Positions 46,243 to 58,029 are shown, counted from the stretch's first letter. The stretch: 64,000 nt of DNA from Melampsora larici-populina 98AG31 (GCF_000204055.1 NW_006768772.1:725292-789291); one strand, 5' to 3'. Numbers and translations are program-made. The notes: generated by a model not told the origin, from the sequence alone.

Positions 46243-47886
46243 ATGTCGATTAATACGATTATGGAAGCAACAGCAACGCTCGGAGCGATGACGCCATCCA
46301 ACAATGCAGCCATCTCACCAGAAGGAAGAACAAACGGTAACCAGAACAATGAAGAACGATCATCCGGATCCCAGTTATCCTCGACCACGTCCTCGGGCGC
46401 TTTTGGAAAATATAATAAGCAAATGTTAATATCTAATTACCTCAATAGAGGGAAAGGTAAGCAATGTTTTGCTTAACCACAGATAACCCAATCAGTATAC
46501 ATCTTGTTAGATGTCTCAGCTGAGGAAGACAAAAGCAACTAATGACACATTAAAAATCCCCCTATGATGTAACAGAAACGAATCCAAAAGATAAATCGGT
46601 AGATAAATCAAAGGATAAATCAAATGCAGGCGGCACTCGTAAGCCCGTCAAAAATTTCCCATGTGATACATACTCTGACAAAATTGCTTAAACATTGTAC
46701 AGAATCGGCAGAAATACTTGAGCGCAACAAGAAAGACGCCGTTAGCAACAAAGATGTCAGTATCGGATACAAGCAAATACCTTCCACGACAGCTTCTAAA
46801 GATCCAGCCGACGCGAGAAAAGAAGCAAACCTTGCGTCAATGGAAGCGGAATTCTGCGCGATGTTTGGTACATCCACCAAGTTACCACAAATCCAAAAGA
46901 AGCAAAGCGACGGACCATCCGGAGAGTCATCAGCACCATTAGACGATACCTCATTCGCCGAAGCAGTGAAATTGTTGAACAAAATCAAAGCCAACAGACA
47001 AGCGACAAAAGAAACAAATGACGTAACGGATTTAACACTAGATGATGAGTCAACTAATTTATTCAACAAAACGTCAAGTTTCACTAAAAGCTTCAAATTA
47101 CAAGAATCGACTTTCTCAGAAGGAGGTCTATTGTTCGATTCTAGTATAACCCCAGATGCCAACGCACAGTCATTACCCCTTTTCTTTCACAAGAATATGC
47201 AAGCGCTACAAGGGCAACTCCCCTTGACAATCTTCAACAGAGCTTGGCAACAGACAGCAAGCGACAATCACGTTGAATATAAGAAAACCGACAAAGAAAT
47301 CGAAAAGTATCGAGGACACCCTTTTCCAGGAGAATGGACTCAGTCCAGGTTTGACTGGGGCGAAAACATGGACAACTTCATCGCAATGCTACGAGAAGAT
47401 TACAAGTTCATTGCTTTCGCAGATGCCATGGACGTTCACAAGAAAAACGTCTACAGAATCTTCAAGCAACAAAGATCATGGGTCATCGCTTTCAAGTATG
47501 ACTTAACCATCAGGAAGGCTGTGTTCGCAGTGAGAAATCCGGATCAAAAAGTCCCTAACCCAGCTTTATAGCCGTCCGGCCTGGTAAACGAAATCTTTTA
47601 CACGGCTAGAGCTCAAGACGACTTGAACACAGAAGACAACCCGTATAAAAAGGGCGGCCCTAAGAATGGAAAGAACCCCTACTCCAACATTCTGACGGAT
47701 TTCCCGAATCAAAGTACGAACACTAGAACAGTGCCAGGACCTTCTAGACCTTGGAATGACAAGAAAGAGAGAACGGACTTCAATAAAACGGCCCCGTACG
47801 GAAACTACAAAGGAAGAAATTTCGATCCTAATCATAAGAAGATGATGGAGAACACAAAAGGAAAAGGAAAGGATAAAGAAGCGTAG
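46243..47886 (+). pseudogene. gag-like gene of the DIRS-like element (one stop codon)
   Basis: Three exons fit in one frame: 46243-46456, 46576-46638 and 46703-47886, with GTAAGC donors and AACAG/TACAG acceptors. The reading frame of 486 codons has a single TAG at 47569-47571, after which the same frame runs on through VNEIFYTARAQDDLNTED to a Lys/Asn/Gly-rich basic tail (NTKGKGKDKEA). The middle part (FPGEWTQSRFDWGENMDNFI) is of the kind seen before RT in DIRS-type elements of fungi. It presumably makes the particle/RNA-binding protein. The TAG may be a mutation or a programmed stop. Confidence 0.75.
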
Positions 47887-48087
47887 GCGTTACTCACTCG
47901 CTATCTTTGTACTTCGAATCTCATTTCTTTTTGTCACTAAGTTTGATCTGTATAGATACAAAATTAGCAAACTCGTTCTTACCTTTTTTAATTTTTTTCT
48001 CCACCATCGTTTTGTTATCTACCATGGAAATGAAATATCAAAAACCATTGGTAAATTTCTTCTACGAATATTAGAAATCGCCCAAAT

Positions 48088-49902
48088 ATGATCAATAGGC
48101 AATGTCAAGGAACATCTGCTCAGATAAGTTTGAACCTGAGTTGCCCTGTAACTTCTCCTCCTTCATCGAGCTCGTCAATAAGCGATAAAGAAGATGAAGT
48201 TATGCAATCGAATGATTTAGAATGGCCAGGTGAAGTTGCGTGTGAAATGAATATAGATGAATGGGAGAAAGCACTAAGAAACGCAAATTTATTTGAGGAG
48301 TTTAAAGATATCTTATTGGGTTTCAAGATCGGTTTCGATCAAGGAATACCACACCATTTCTTAATCGACTGCAAATGGTATACTCCTCCTAACCATTCAT
48401 CATCAGATCTATCAATAGATAAGATAAAAGCAAGTATGGAAAAAGAGAAAGCGGCAAAAAGGATTTATGGCCCATTTACTCACGAAGATGTTTTTCAAAA
48501 AGTCGGATTTTTCAGGACAAACCCATTAGGAGCTGTAGTTAACGGGGATGGCTCTATTAGACCGATAAATGACTTATCATACCCAAGAAATGACCCACAA
48601 ATCCCCTCAGTAAACTCATTTGTAGACGCAGACGACTTCAAGACAACTTGGGATGATTTTGCTAGAGTTTCGTCATTCTTCAGAAGATCAACAGTCCCTT
48701 TCCTCTTGGCGCTTTTCGATTGGGAGAAGGCCTACCGTCAAATCCCAACCATGCCAGAACAGCAACCTTATATGATGGTAATGGATTCGAATGGGATGAT
48801 TTGGTGGGATACAAGGATCGGGTTTGGAGGCGTAGCGGGCTGTGGTTCGTTTGGAAGACCAGCGGATGCATGGAAATTCATCATGAAACACGAATTCGAC
48901 GTGGTGGAAATATTCAGATGGGTTGATGACGCTTTGTTCATAAAAGAGATAAATTCAACTTTAGTGATGAAGGACGTGGTAGAAAGAAGTCTTCAATTAG
49001 GCGTCATAACCAACGAAGAAGAAATGTCGAATTTCAAAGAAGAACAGAAGTTTATAGGTTTTATATGGAACGGTGTTACGAAAACAGTGCGTCTTCCAGA
49101 AAATAAACTATGTCAAAGAAAAGAACAAATCAATGATGCTCTGAAAATAAATAAGAAATTCTCTTTTAATGACGTAGAAGTATTGACAGGAAGTTTAGTT
49201 CATGTGACTTTAATGTTACCCCAACTGAAATGTTACTTGAAATCTTTGTACCGTTGGAAGAAAAGCTGGGTACATAAATACGCAACTCAAAAATTACCCC
49301 AAGATGTGAAGATGGACCTCATGCATTGGAGGTTATTGTTATCAGATTTCAAACACACAAGATTAATTAGGTATTCAGATCCCGTAGATTTAGGTTGGGT
49401 AGGGGATGCTTCACCAAACTACGGAGTAGGAGTACTGATAGGGAAGAAATGGTTCCAAGTCAAATTAAAGAAAAACTGGGAATCATCAGGAAGAACGAAG
49501 AGGGGGATTGCGTGGTTAGAAACAGTAACCATTCGGATAGGACTATGGTATATCATATGTCATGATAATTACGAAGGAAAGTTGATTATTGTGTGGACTG
49601 ACAACACAACCAGTGAAAACACAATTAAGAATAGGAGATCAAATGATTTAGAAGTGAATAGAGAATGGAGAAGGATCCAAGAACTGCTACTCTCATATAA
49701 TATAGACTTGATAGCGAAAAGGGTCATATCAAAGAAGAACAACGCAGATGATATTTCGAGAGGCAAAAAAGATCACACAAAAGATGAGTCAAATCGAGTG
49801 TGGGTGGCTCTCCCATCTGACTTAACAGGTATATTCACGCAATATGTTATAGAGGGAGATGACGATGAAGTGATGAAGAAACAATTCCCAGGACTAGTTT
49901 GA
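48088..49902 (+). CDS. Reverse transcriptase-RNase H of the DIRS-like element
   Basis: Intact 604-codon ORF. RT motifs: LALFDWEKAYRQIP (catalytic Asp of motif A, about residue 210), GFGGVAGCGSFGRPAD (motif B region), and EIFRWVDDALFIKE (motif C, VDD). A DIRS-type RNase H follows: WVGDASPNYGVGV, IAWLETVTI, IVWTDNTTSEN and KKNNADDISRGK hold its acidic residues. It copies the element RNA to DNA. The ATG at 48088 is the first in the frame; the long Ser-rich start may be part of a gag-pol linker. Confidence 0.92.
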   Translation: MINRQCQGTSAQISLNLSCPVTSPPSSSSSISDKEDEVMQSNDLEWPGEVACEMNIDEWEKALRNANLFEEFKDILLGFKIGFDQGIPHHFLIDCKWYTPPNHSSSDLSIDKIKASMEKEKAAKRIYGPFTHEDVFQKVGFFRTNPLGAVVNGDGSIRPINDLSYPRNDPQIPSVNSFVDADDFKTTWDDFARVSSFFRRSTVPFLLALFDWEKAYRQIPTMPEQQPYMMVMDSNGMIWWDTRIGFGGVAGCGSFGRPADAWKFIMKHEFDVVEIFRWVDDALFIKEINSTLVMKDVVERSLQLGVITNEEEMSNFKEEQKFIGFIWNGVTKTVRLPENKLCQRKEQINDALKINKKFSFNDVEVLTGSLVHVTLMLPQLKCYLKSLYRWKKSWVHKYATQKLPQDVKMDLMHWRLLLSDFKHTRLIRYSDPVDLGWVGDASPNYGVGVLIGKKWFQVKLKKNWESSGRTKRGIAWLETVTIRIGLWYIICHDNYEGKLIIVWTDNTTSENTIKNRRSNDLEVNREWRRIQELLLSYNIDLIAKRVISKKNNADDISRGKKDHTKDESNRVWVALPSDLTGIFTQYVIEGDDDEVMKKQFPGLV

Positions 49903-50205
49903 TTATGAGTTTCTGAGAGAGCGAAGTCCGTTTTGAAACAGATAGATAAATTTGTATTGATAGATGTATCTATATGGAAATTTGTAATAAATTATGTACG
50001 ATAAGATACCATTGGTGTGCTCGATTGCTCGAGGTATTTTAGTGAATACTGTAAAGTAGACCCCTATTTGAGACCCCTATTGATAAAAATGAGATTTGAA
50101 TAACAGACGACCGTTCTGGTCTGATGAAACTCCAAGTTTTAAAAATTGAGAAGAAAGTTTGAAAACTTTCTTTTTAACAAAAGTACTTAGCCACAACCAT
50201 CGAAA

Positions 50206-51261
50206 ATGGAATTTATGGAAGAAAATCTAAAACTTATATCGCAATTTTTGAGTAAAGGCGATAACAAGATATATCATGAAGACCTTCAGATGCATATCCT
50301 AGACGGATGGAAGTGGAACACTCTACTGAGCTACAACGGAGCAGTAAAGAAATTCCTGAAATTCAAGAACCAAAGCGAAAATCCAGAACCGAATTTTCCT
50401 TTATCAGCGAACGAAATCTACGAGTTCTGCGTATGGGCAGGAAGAACTAGGATGGGACCAACAAGAGAAGATATTATGTCACAAACTTTGGAGAAATATC
50501 TATACGGATTGAAGGCATGGCATTGTTATCATAAAGAAGATTTCCCAAAAATTAACGAATCAATTATAAAATTAATGTTGATTGCATCAAAGAAAATGGA
50601 TACAAAGACAGTAAAGCAAGTTGAAAAGAAAGCAGTTCACTTAAAACAATTATTATTTTTAATATTGAAGTTAGTCAATGGAGGAGAGAAAGAACTAGCC
50701 ATTTTAGACACGATATTATGTACATTTTGGAGTCTAGCTAGATTAGGGGAAATGACAAATGATAAGCACGATTCAACAGGGATAATAAGAAGGTCTGATG
50801 CGAAAATTTTGGTAGATGGATCAGAGGAAGAAGGGTTTATCACTCTTAGAGGAGCGAAAACCGCAAAACCAGGTGAAATCCAGATTTTACAACTTAAACG
50901 TCTAGATCATTTATTGTGTCCTGTAGCAGCCATTAAGAGGAGATTGGCAAAAACGGTCAACGACGAAGACGCTCTTTTTAGTTATATACATAACGCTAGA
51001 AGAATATCGCTATCAAAACAAACAATTATGAACGCATGCAAAAAGATTTGGGAAGAAGGAGGATTCAATGGAATAACCGGACACTCATTTAGAGTAGGAG
51101 GAGCTTCATTGAGATTCGCTTTAGGTGTTCCAATATCTGACATTTGTAGTATTGGAAGATGGAAATCAGATGCGTGGAAATTATATATAAAAACATACAC
51201 TCCAGAAGAAATAAAAGAAACGAAAGAACTTTTATATGAATTGAAAAAACATAAGTTGTAA
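50206..51261 (+). CDS. Tyrosine recombinase of the DIRS-like element
   Basis: Intact 351-codon ORF. An N-terminal SAM-like DNA-binding half (YNGAVKKFLKFKNQ) is followed by the catalytic half with the expected R...H-x-x-R...W...Y set: FWSLARLGEMT (Arg about 177), ITGHSFRVGGAS (His/Arg about 292-295), and SIGRWKSDAWKLYIKTYTPE (Trp and Tyr about 319-331). It inserts the circular DNA copy without a target duplication. An upstream stretch of about 300 bases (49903-50205) is non-coding. Confidence 0.92.
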   Translation: MEFMEENLKLISQFLSKGDNKIYHEDLQMHILDGWKWNTLLSYNGAVKKFLKFKNQSENPEPNFPLSANEIYEFCVWAGRTRMGPTREDIMSQTLEKYLYGLKAWHCYHKEDFPKINESIIKLMLIASKKMDTKTVKQVEKKAVHLKQLLFLILKLVNGGEKELAILDTILCTFWSLARLGEMTNDKHDSTGIIRRSDAKILVDGSEEEGFITLRGAKTAKPGEIQILQLKRLDHLLCPVAAIKRRLAKTVNDEDALFSYIHNARRISLSKQTIMNACKKIWEEGGFNGITGHSFRVGGASLRFALGVPISDICSIGRWKSDAWKLYIKTYTPEEIKETKELLYELKKHKL

Positions 51262-51329
51262 GAGTTTAACATTTGTTTTATTAAGTAAATGGGTCACACG
51301 TAATAGAGAACATGGATACTGAAAGAATT

Positions 51330-51785
51330 GGGGTTTCGGCTAAAGGCTCAGGCTTTCAGCTCCGAGTAGAGGTGTAATATTCCTCAACCTAAATTCTTGA
51401 TTCATCCCTGAATCTTATATTTTGGTAATCCAAATTAGTGTGTTCTTAAATACCTAGATAATAATTTTATTACAAGTCTTATTAAGACATTCTTTGATTA
51501 CTCTTGATCCATTATTTAGATCTAAAGAACGGTAATCAAAGGATTTAGCGTAGATAGTTCTTCAGCATAAAACAGCTGGTACGATTCTATTTAAGCTATG
51601 AGTTATTCTTAATGATCCTTCAAGTAATCGGTAAGACTTCGATTACTTGGTATGTTACTTGTATGAATTTATTATCGTTAGCATCACTTATAATCTCTTT
51701 ATCAAGATTATGAGTAATGCTAAGGTTTTTAAGCAAAACCCGAACACTGACAGTCCGGGGCGTAATAGCCGGGACTGTCTAGAGG
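51330..51785 (+). repeat. Serial hairpins in the 3' region of the DIRS-like element
   Basis: Four good stems occur in turn: TTTGATTAC / GTAATCAAA (about 51500-51541), CAAGTAATCG / CGATTACTTG (about 51621-51650), TTAGCAT..TTATAATCT / AGATTATGAGTAATGCTAA (about 51678-51724) and GACAGTCC / GGGACTGTC (about 51748-51780). A weaker one lies near 51335-51365. The 5' region also has stems (ATTACGAG / CTCGTAAT, CTAGACC / GGTCTAG, TATTGAAC / GTTCAATA). Confidence 0.75.
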
Positions 51786-51869
51786 AGATATCGGTCTTTC
51801 CTTAATTATATCACCTTGAACGTGTACACCCTAAATTTGGAATTACTAAAAGAAAGTGGATTTTGATTT

Positions 51870-52685
51870 CACTACACAAAATATAATATTTTCTGGGAAG
51901 AAAATTAAATTATTGATACACAAAAATATTGAGAGGCCAGGAGAAGGGCAAAAAATAAATAAAAATATGCATCTTGTTCCCTGTGGTGAGAGCTTCACTC
52001 TCCATATTTTTCCATATTTTTACAGTCCGTATTGATAAGTATACTAACAATAAACCTTCATAATCATCCAATTACAACCTGTAACAAGCACTGAGATTTG
52101 GCTCATTAGTGTTTAGAGAAACTTTTGATTTCTGAAAACACCTATAACTTTGTCAAATCTGCCTCAAAACACTCGATTTTAAGTGCATTAGAAAGCTGAA
52201 CTCTTTCTCTCGAACTTTCATAAGATCAAGAACTATGTAGCTAGTATGACAATCATTCTATGGATCTGTATGTACAAATGTATAAAAAAAATAATATCTT
52301 TTTTAGCAGACCAGCATGCTGTGTGGTCCTATTATGAACTATTTGGAGGACAATTCCAGCTTACCAATGCACCCAAAATTGAGCGTTTTGGACCGGAATT
52401 GAAAAAGTTATGAGTATTTTCAGAAATCAAAAGTTTCTCTAAACACTAATGAGCCAAATTTCAGTGCTTGTTACAGGTTGTAATTGGATGATTGTGAAGG
52501 TTTATTGTTAGTACACTTATCAATATGGACTGTAAAAATACGGAATAATATGCAGAGTGAAGTTCTCAACACAGGGAACAAGATGCATATTTTTATTCAT
52601 TTTTTGCTCTCCTCCTGGCCTCTCAATATTTTTGTGTATCAATAATTTAATTTTCTGCCCAGAAAATATTATCTTTCTTGTAGTG
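51870..52685. mobile_element. 816-bp CACTA-type foldback element
   Basis: Ends CACTACA-AAATATAATATTTT (left) and the inverted copy (right), with arms alignable for about 300 bases; TTT flanks it on both sides (51867-51869 and 52686-52688). CACTA is the classical terminus of the CACTA/EnSpm superfamily. It is inserted within about 10 bases of the DIRS-like element's right edge, in sequence shared with copy A. No ORF; the centre is about 200 bases of unique AT-rich DNA. Confidence 0.9.
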
Positions 52686-52688
52686 TTT

Positions 52689-54379
52689 ATTTATCAGATT
52701 CTCTTACCTGGCAAGAAAATCTTGATACATTTTCTTCCTTGCATAATCCAACAGAACCGCTTCGAACTACTTTTGAACACTCTTTTTCCTGAACTTATGA
52801 ATTCAATCCTACGTAACCTTGTTTTTTTCACACACTCCTTCAGCCAATGTTTCTTGACATGTACATTCATTTAAAAGATAAGAAGATATCATACAATATG
52901 ATCATATATGAAACCTTGAGATTTGATCAACTGTCCGACTCCAAGTGTGTTTGTGTTTTGATCTGCTTCGAAAACTTTGAACAAACTGTTGATCTTTAGT
53001 ACGCACATATCAAACACTCCACAAGTCGAGTTCATTTTCACATGTTGGGATACATTTGCCGGCAACTTGGCAAGCAGTCAGTTAGTCATTAGAGTCAGTA
53101 TCATGCGTGTAACCCATTTCTATGCCTTTTGACTAGATCTTGGTACATGTAGATGTAAGTTGATCTATTAAGATGACAAAACTACTTCGAATATAGTGAA
53201 ATCATTTGTTTGCTTGATGCACAGAGGTTGGACGACGAGCTGAATGGGCCAATGAAAGAGTGGACCTTCTCAGGAGGCCCAACAACTTTCTAGATGCTCG
53301 GATGAATGAAGAGGTTTAGCTTTCAACTTTCAACTTTCTTGCCCCAGTTTCTTTGTTCGAGATCCCAATAGATAGATAATTTGCTTGCTCCAAAAGAGCT
53401 CAACTTGTTGCATTGAATCCAAGTAATGAAGTTATTCAACAGAAGTTAATGAACCAAGAAACCTCATTTTTCAGATTGCACAAGCAAATGGGTTAAGAAC
53501 TGGGTAAAGCAGTACAGTTTTCATCAAGTGGGGCTCTTGATATGGGAGCAGATTGTTTTTGGAGGAATGGACGTTGACACAATAGATGTGACGCCATGTG
53601 AGAGTTCTGTTTGTTTTGCTTGTCCAAGAGTCAGACTAATTTTGTCATCTTAAATGCATGAAGATTTTGCCAAAGATATACAATGAGGTGAGGGATTATC
53701 TCAACTTGATAACAGAGGACTCAGGAGGTTCAATTGAAAAATTCTCTACCATCAGTTTCCTCAAAGTAATCACGTATTCAATGTTAGATAGAACAAAATT
53801 ACCTACATCATTTAGACTTGGTATAGCATAATACAATGTTGATCTTAAGTGATTTTCCTCAAGTTCTTTGAGATTGCAAAGTCAAAAAACTTGACAATAA
53901 GCTTATGTGACAAAGTTTACTCTTTTCCAGATAACCACTGTCGAGTCAACTTGATATGAATTCACACATCTCCGGACTTGAACTGATAACCCAAGATAGC
54001 TCAAATAAAGAGCCTCGAAAATCATGGTTGCAATCATTTTATTTACCCGAGAAGCTCAGAATTGCCAAGTATTGTGCACAGATCAAAGAGGAGGATGTCC
54101 AATCTTGTATTTGATAAGTCAACCAATGGTCTAGCTGGACAAAAAGCTCATGTAATCAAGTTTTCAATTTTCTATATGAGTAATTCAACTTAACATGACC
54201 ATCCCCAGATGTGGCACCGAGCGTCATCTACAAAGATGCCGAAAAGGATTGTTGCAATCATTTTTTGTATATAAGGAACCCAAATTTTTGAGTGTCATAC
54301 AAAGATCGTGAAAAAGGGAGCTAATCTTGAGACATTTTGAACAGTCAAACTCATGATTTAATCCATGGGTCCATTGAGT
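52689..54379. other. End of D2 copy B, then intergenic
   Basis: Collinear with copy A to about 53120. Near 53225-53320 the plus strand has a coding-like stretch after an AG (GRRAEWANERVDLLRRPNNF) with no clear partner exon. Downstream to 54379 nothing was recognised. Confidence 0.4.
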
Positions 54380-55817
54380 TTATAATCCAATTCCTGGGAG
54401 TCGAGCAAAGAAATAAATCAGTATCCATTCAGGAAAAACTTTACTCTCAACATTCTTCATATGTGATATAAAACATATACGGACCATAATCTCATTACAG
54501 GTCATTTCGTCCATGAGATGACATTGAACCCCACGAGATTTAAAATCTTCAACCAATGCTGGATTGATCTCTTTACCATCATCTTTAAGATGTCGATCCC
54601 TAGTAAAAACAATATGTTTGAAATTGGGAACTTTCTTCAAAGCATCCACACCAGCATATTTTAAAGCATTTTCCCAATAATCTTCACTAAACCGTAGATC
54701 TGTCACAATTGTTCTAACATTCTTTAACATTGGAACTTCTAACCAATAAATCCTTTTTGTAAATCCTTCTGGTCCATCTTGAGTTCTCATAACTCTTAAT
54801 TTCGGAAAACTCAATTTTGTAACTTCATAAATAAGTTGATCATCAAAATTAATTGTGAATAAACCTTCTAATGTATCTTTAATAGGTTCAAAAATTCCAC
54901 TCAAACCTTCAGAATCTCCCTCAGCAGAAAATAATTCAATGATTTTTAATGTTCTTTTCGAAGTTTCAATTATATGAGCAAGTCCTTCCGTCTCTTCATC
55001 ATTTGTAAAAGAAAATAAACGAAGATTTGATAAAGCTGGAGGTTTCAACTTTAAATCGTCTAAGGAATCATAGTGGTATGATAAATTTTCTAATTTCGGT
55101 ATTGATGATAATAATTCTGATATTGAATCTAAGTCGTAAGTTCCAGACTTTGAATGCTTGTAATCAAATGAAATATTCAATGATTTCAAATCTTTGATGG
55201 TTTTGATAGCTTCGATCAATTGGGCTGAAACTCCCATTGAACGGACAAAGGTAAGACATAAATTCTTTAGGTCGCTACCAAACAAACTGATTAATCTGGA
55301 CAATTGATTCATCGAAACTGGAGTTGATTCTTTTGTAGCTGAAAAAAAACCAAATTGAAATCAATTTTAATCAATCCTTTGACATACCCACACAAAATAT
55401 CAACATAAAATTCCATTTACCTTCTTGCTTTGGTTCCTTGCTCGCATCTTCGGCATCTCCACCTTCACCATCTTCATCATCTTCATTTTGTTCTTCTGAA
55501 TACCAAAGTGCTTTAATCGAAAGTCCTTCGATAGGAAAAGAATTATGAGGTCCCAATAAACTATCATCCCAATGATCTAAAAACTCCTTTGCACGTCTAG
55601 AATTATTTATATAAATCCTTTGAAAATAAAGTGGTATAACAGCTTTAGCCCAAGTTTTAGAAACTAATCTTAATTTAATTAATTCCCTGTAAGATGAGGT
55701 CGTTAATTCAGGTTCGACAATTGAGTTATTGCAATCGAAGTCTCGATATAATCGTTTTACAAACTCTTGTAAGATTTGAGTAACAATATTCAATGGTAAT
55801 CTTTTCATTTCATCCAT
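54380..55817 (-). CDS. F-box-like / leucine-rich protein
   Basis: Two exons, 55421-55817 and 54380-55338, with a GTAAAT...TTTCAG intron, give 451 aa. The N-terminus MDEMKRLPLNIVTQILQEFV, then LIKLRLVSKTWAKAVIPLYF and QRIYI, follows the F-box pattern (LP-x-ii-x-x-I, L-x-LR-x-VSK-x-W). An acidic linker (EDDEDGEGGDAEDASKE) follows, then a leucine-rich region (LSRLISLFGSDLKNLCLTFV, IPKLENLSYHY, LSNLRLFSFTN, FPKLRVMRT). A substrate adaptor for an SCF ubiquitin ligase is the likely role; the target is unknown. It is not closely similar to the F-box gene at 1656-3371. Confidence 0.82.
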
Positions 55818-58017
55818 CGTATCTTCAATCTTGTGCTTCTTCTCTTGTGTTTAAAAATTGAAGGATTTGCTGTCTTCTTGTGAATTCGTAAGGTTTTCAA
55901 TGTGAGATCGATCGAGGAGCCTTCAAGTCGGCGACTGTTTCTTTACTTTTATAAAATGACCGTCGAGGTTTTTCTCGTGTTTTGGATTTCGTTCGGATCA
56001 ACGCACCTCAGAGACCACTTCATATGTACTGGTTTACTGCGTAAAAATTTTCACACCCAGGTTGATGTTGAGTCCTGAGTCCTGACTGAGTCCTGACTGA
56101 GTCCTGACAGTAGACTGCATGACCAGAAATACCATCGGTTCAATTCTGTATAGCCAATGAATCTGCTTCCATAAAATGCTCAGCACCGTCATGAGTTTTC
56201 ATCTGTAAAAAAACTTGTTTGCAAAATTTGTGTCATGTGTGGAATTCCTTCTTGCAATTCTGGCTGCAAAGCCACACCCAAATACAGCATATACAGGGCT
56301 GTATAAGTGGTATGGGCCCTAGGGTGACAGGGTGTGCACTGTGGGCACTACCCTGCTGCAGCCTTCAACCTAGCTGGCTATATGTACCACCATTCAATAA
56401 CCCACCCACTGTAACCACTCACAACAGCTCACAGCACATCAGGTCATCTTCATCCAATTGACTCTGCCAGAGCTGGGGCAGTGTTCTGGTGTTTGGCAGC
56501 ACCATTCAATTTTTGACTCACAATGGGATGGCTTGCTGTTTGATTCTCAAGTCCTTGTATCCACCTTGGGGATCCAACTCTGGTTGGCCACCAAGCTGTT
56601 TAGTCAACAAATTCCTTGGTTTCCTCAACCACAACTTGAATGTCACCTCAAGCACCTCAAATAGTCACCTTGCCTATCAATCTCCCCAACAAACCAGCCA
56701 AAAATCCTTGATCCATCCCATTTTTCCAACCAACACAACAACTACAACTATGATCAACAGAAGATTATCACAAGTTCCCTTGTTTGCTGTTCCCCTTGAT
56801 TTTTTCCTGTGTTTCTTATTTTTGATTTCTTACAGGATTTCACTGCTTCATTTTTGGTTGATTCTAAATTTGACAGGGCTGCCAATGGCAACAACCATAT
56901 CAACAACATGTGCGCTTATAGACAAGTGGATAGAACCCTTGATATACCATGACTAGACATAATTGAAGGAACACATGTGATGATCATAGAGAAAGACATA
57001 ATTGCAGGGAAAACTTTTACTACATCCAATACTGACACACTGTGTATAACTGATGCATAAGAGCCCCTGAGAAGATATCCCAAGCTCTTCCCATGATTAA
57101 GTTGATTTTCTCATGGTTTGCGGCTTGGTTGGAAGCTGTAACATGGGAAATTCAAGTATTGGGTATTGCCACAGATGAGGAAATATAAAACAAAGTACCA
57201 GTAGACGTTTGATAAAGCCTTCAAAATTGATATGAAGATAGCTTCCTTTCTGGCAGTTCAGTGCCAAGACAACACCTTGGAAGATTAACAGAAGAAGGGA
57301 GTACCTTCTGCCAGCACAACTCCCCAGGACTATCAATCACATCTCCCATATACTAGTAACTGGCAGGCCAGAGACACTTGAGCAGGATTTCAAAATAAGT
57401 ACAAGCAATTGTTTTACCAACATTCCACCTAAATACTGATGTCATCAAATGAGATGATAAATTTGTACACCCCTGCTCCTGTATTCACAGATCAAGAATA
57501 TTGAGTTGACCAACCTTTGACACATCAATTGGATAAGTTATTAATCTTTGAAGAAAAACTCACGCATCAAAAAGCAATTTTTGCACTGTAAGCAAGAGAT
57601 AAATCTTGACTAAATTACATCAATATTCATATAAAACAAAATTGATGACCATCTCTGCACTATAGTTTTCCACATATTTTCACCTTGGAGTTTGCCTTTA
57701 TGAGCTGTAATTGTATATATCATTGTTGATTGTATATGAAAAGCTAGATCTGTCATTGTCCTTTGAGACTTTGTGATGTTGGAAAAGCATATGGGAGAAA
57801 TCATTATGATATTCAATTCATATGGATTCCCTCCAACTAAATCTGCAATCACCCCCCAAAACCCCAAATCCATGGGACATGGTATCAGGGCTTTGGCGGG
57901 TAACTACAGATTTAGTCAGAGCTCATGTTAGACTCACTTTTTAGGGTGTAATTGGGGCTCAACGTCCATGATGTTTTGCCTTCAATTGCTTCCTCTATTT
58001 ATACTGAATTTTGAACC
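55818..58017. other. Intergenic, no convincing gene
   Basis: The first 150 bases should hold the F-box gene promoter. A tandem GAGTCCTGACT motif (11 bp, about 3.5 copies) lies at 56070-56109. ORFs between 56219 and 56956 overlap in several frames and have no recognised domain. Confidence 0.4.
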
Positions 58018-58029
58018 ATTGCTCATACA

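Larger units (their letters stand above)
45734..51860 (+). mobile_element. DIRS-like tyrosine-recombinase retroelement, about 6.1 kb
   Basis: Copy A of D2 is continuous where this element sits in copy B, giving approximate borders: CAATTTCCT before and TTTTGATTTATTTATC after. It carries, in order and all on the plus strand, a gag-like gene with two introns, an RT-RNase H ORF and a tyrosine recombinase ORF; no integrase and no LTRs are seen. A short inverted repeat, GGTGTCCACG at about 45760 and CGTGTACACC at about 51821, may mark inner ends, and a direct word GATTA(C/T)GAGTAATGCT occurs near both ends (about 45779 and 51708). Both end regions are built of consecutive hairpins. No target duplication, as expected for tyrosine recombinase insertion. 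Confidence 0.9.
43150..53120. repeat. Duplicated segment D2, copy B
   Basis: Direct repeat of 21900-30990. Interrupted in this copy by the DIRS-like element (about 45734-51860) and the foldback element (51870-52685); collinearity with copy A resumes at TTATTTATCAGATTCTC (52687). Confidence 0.9.

Noticed and set aside
47573..47835. Minus-strand ORFs over the gag and RT genes of the DIRS-like element
   Set aside because: Antisense shadows of clearly coding plus-strand frames.
53225..53600. Possible two-exon gene after D2 copy B
   Set aside because: One coding-like stretch only; the next segment has stops in the required frame, and no family was recognised.
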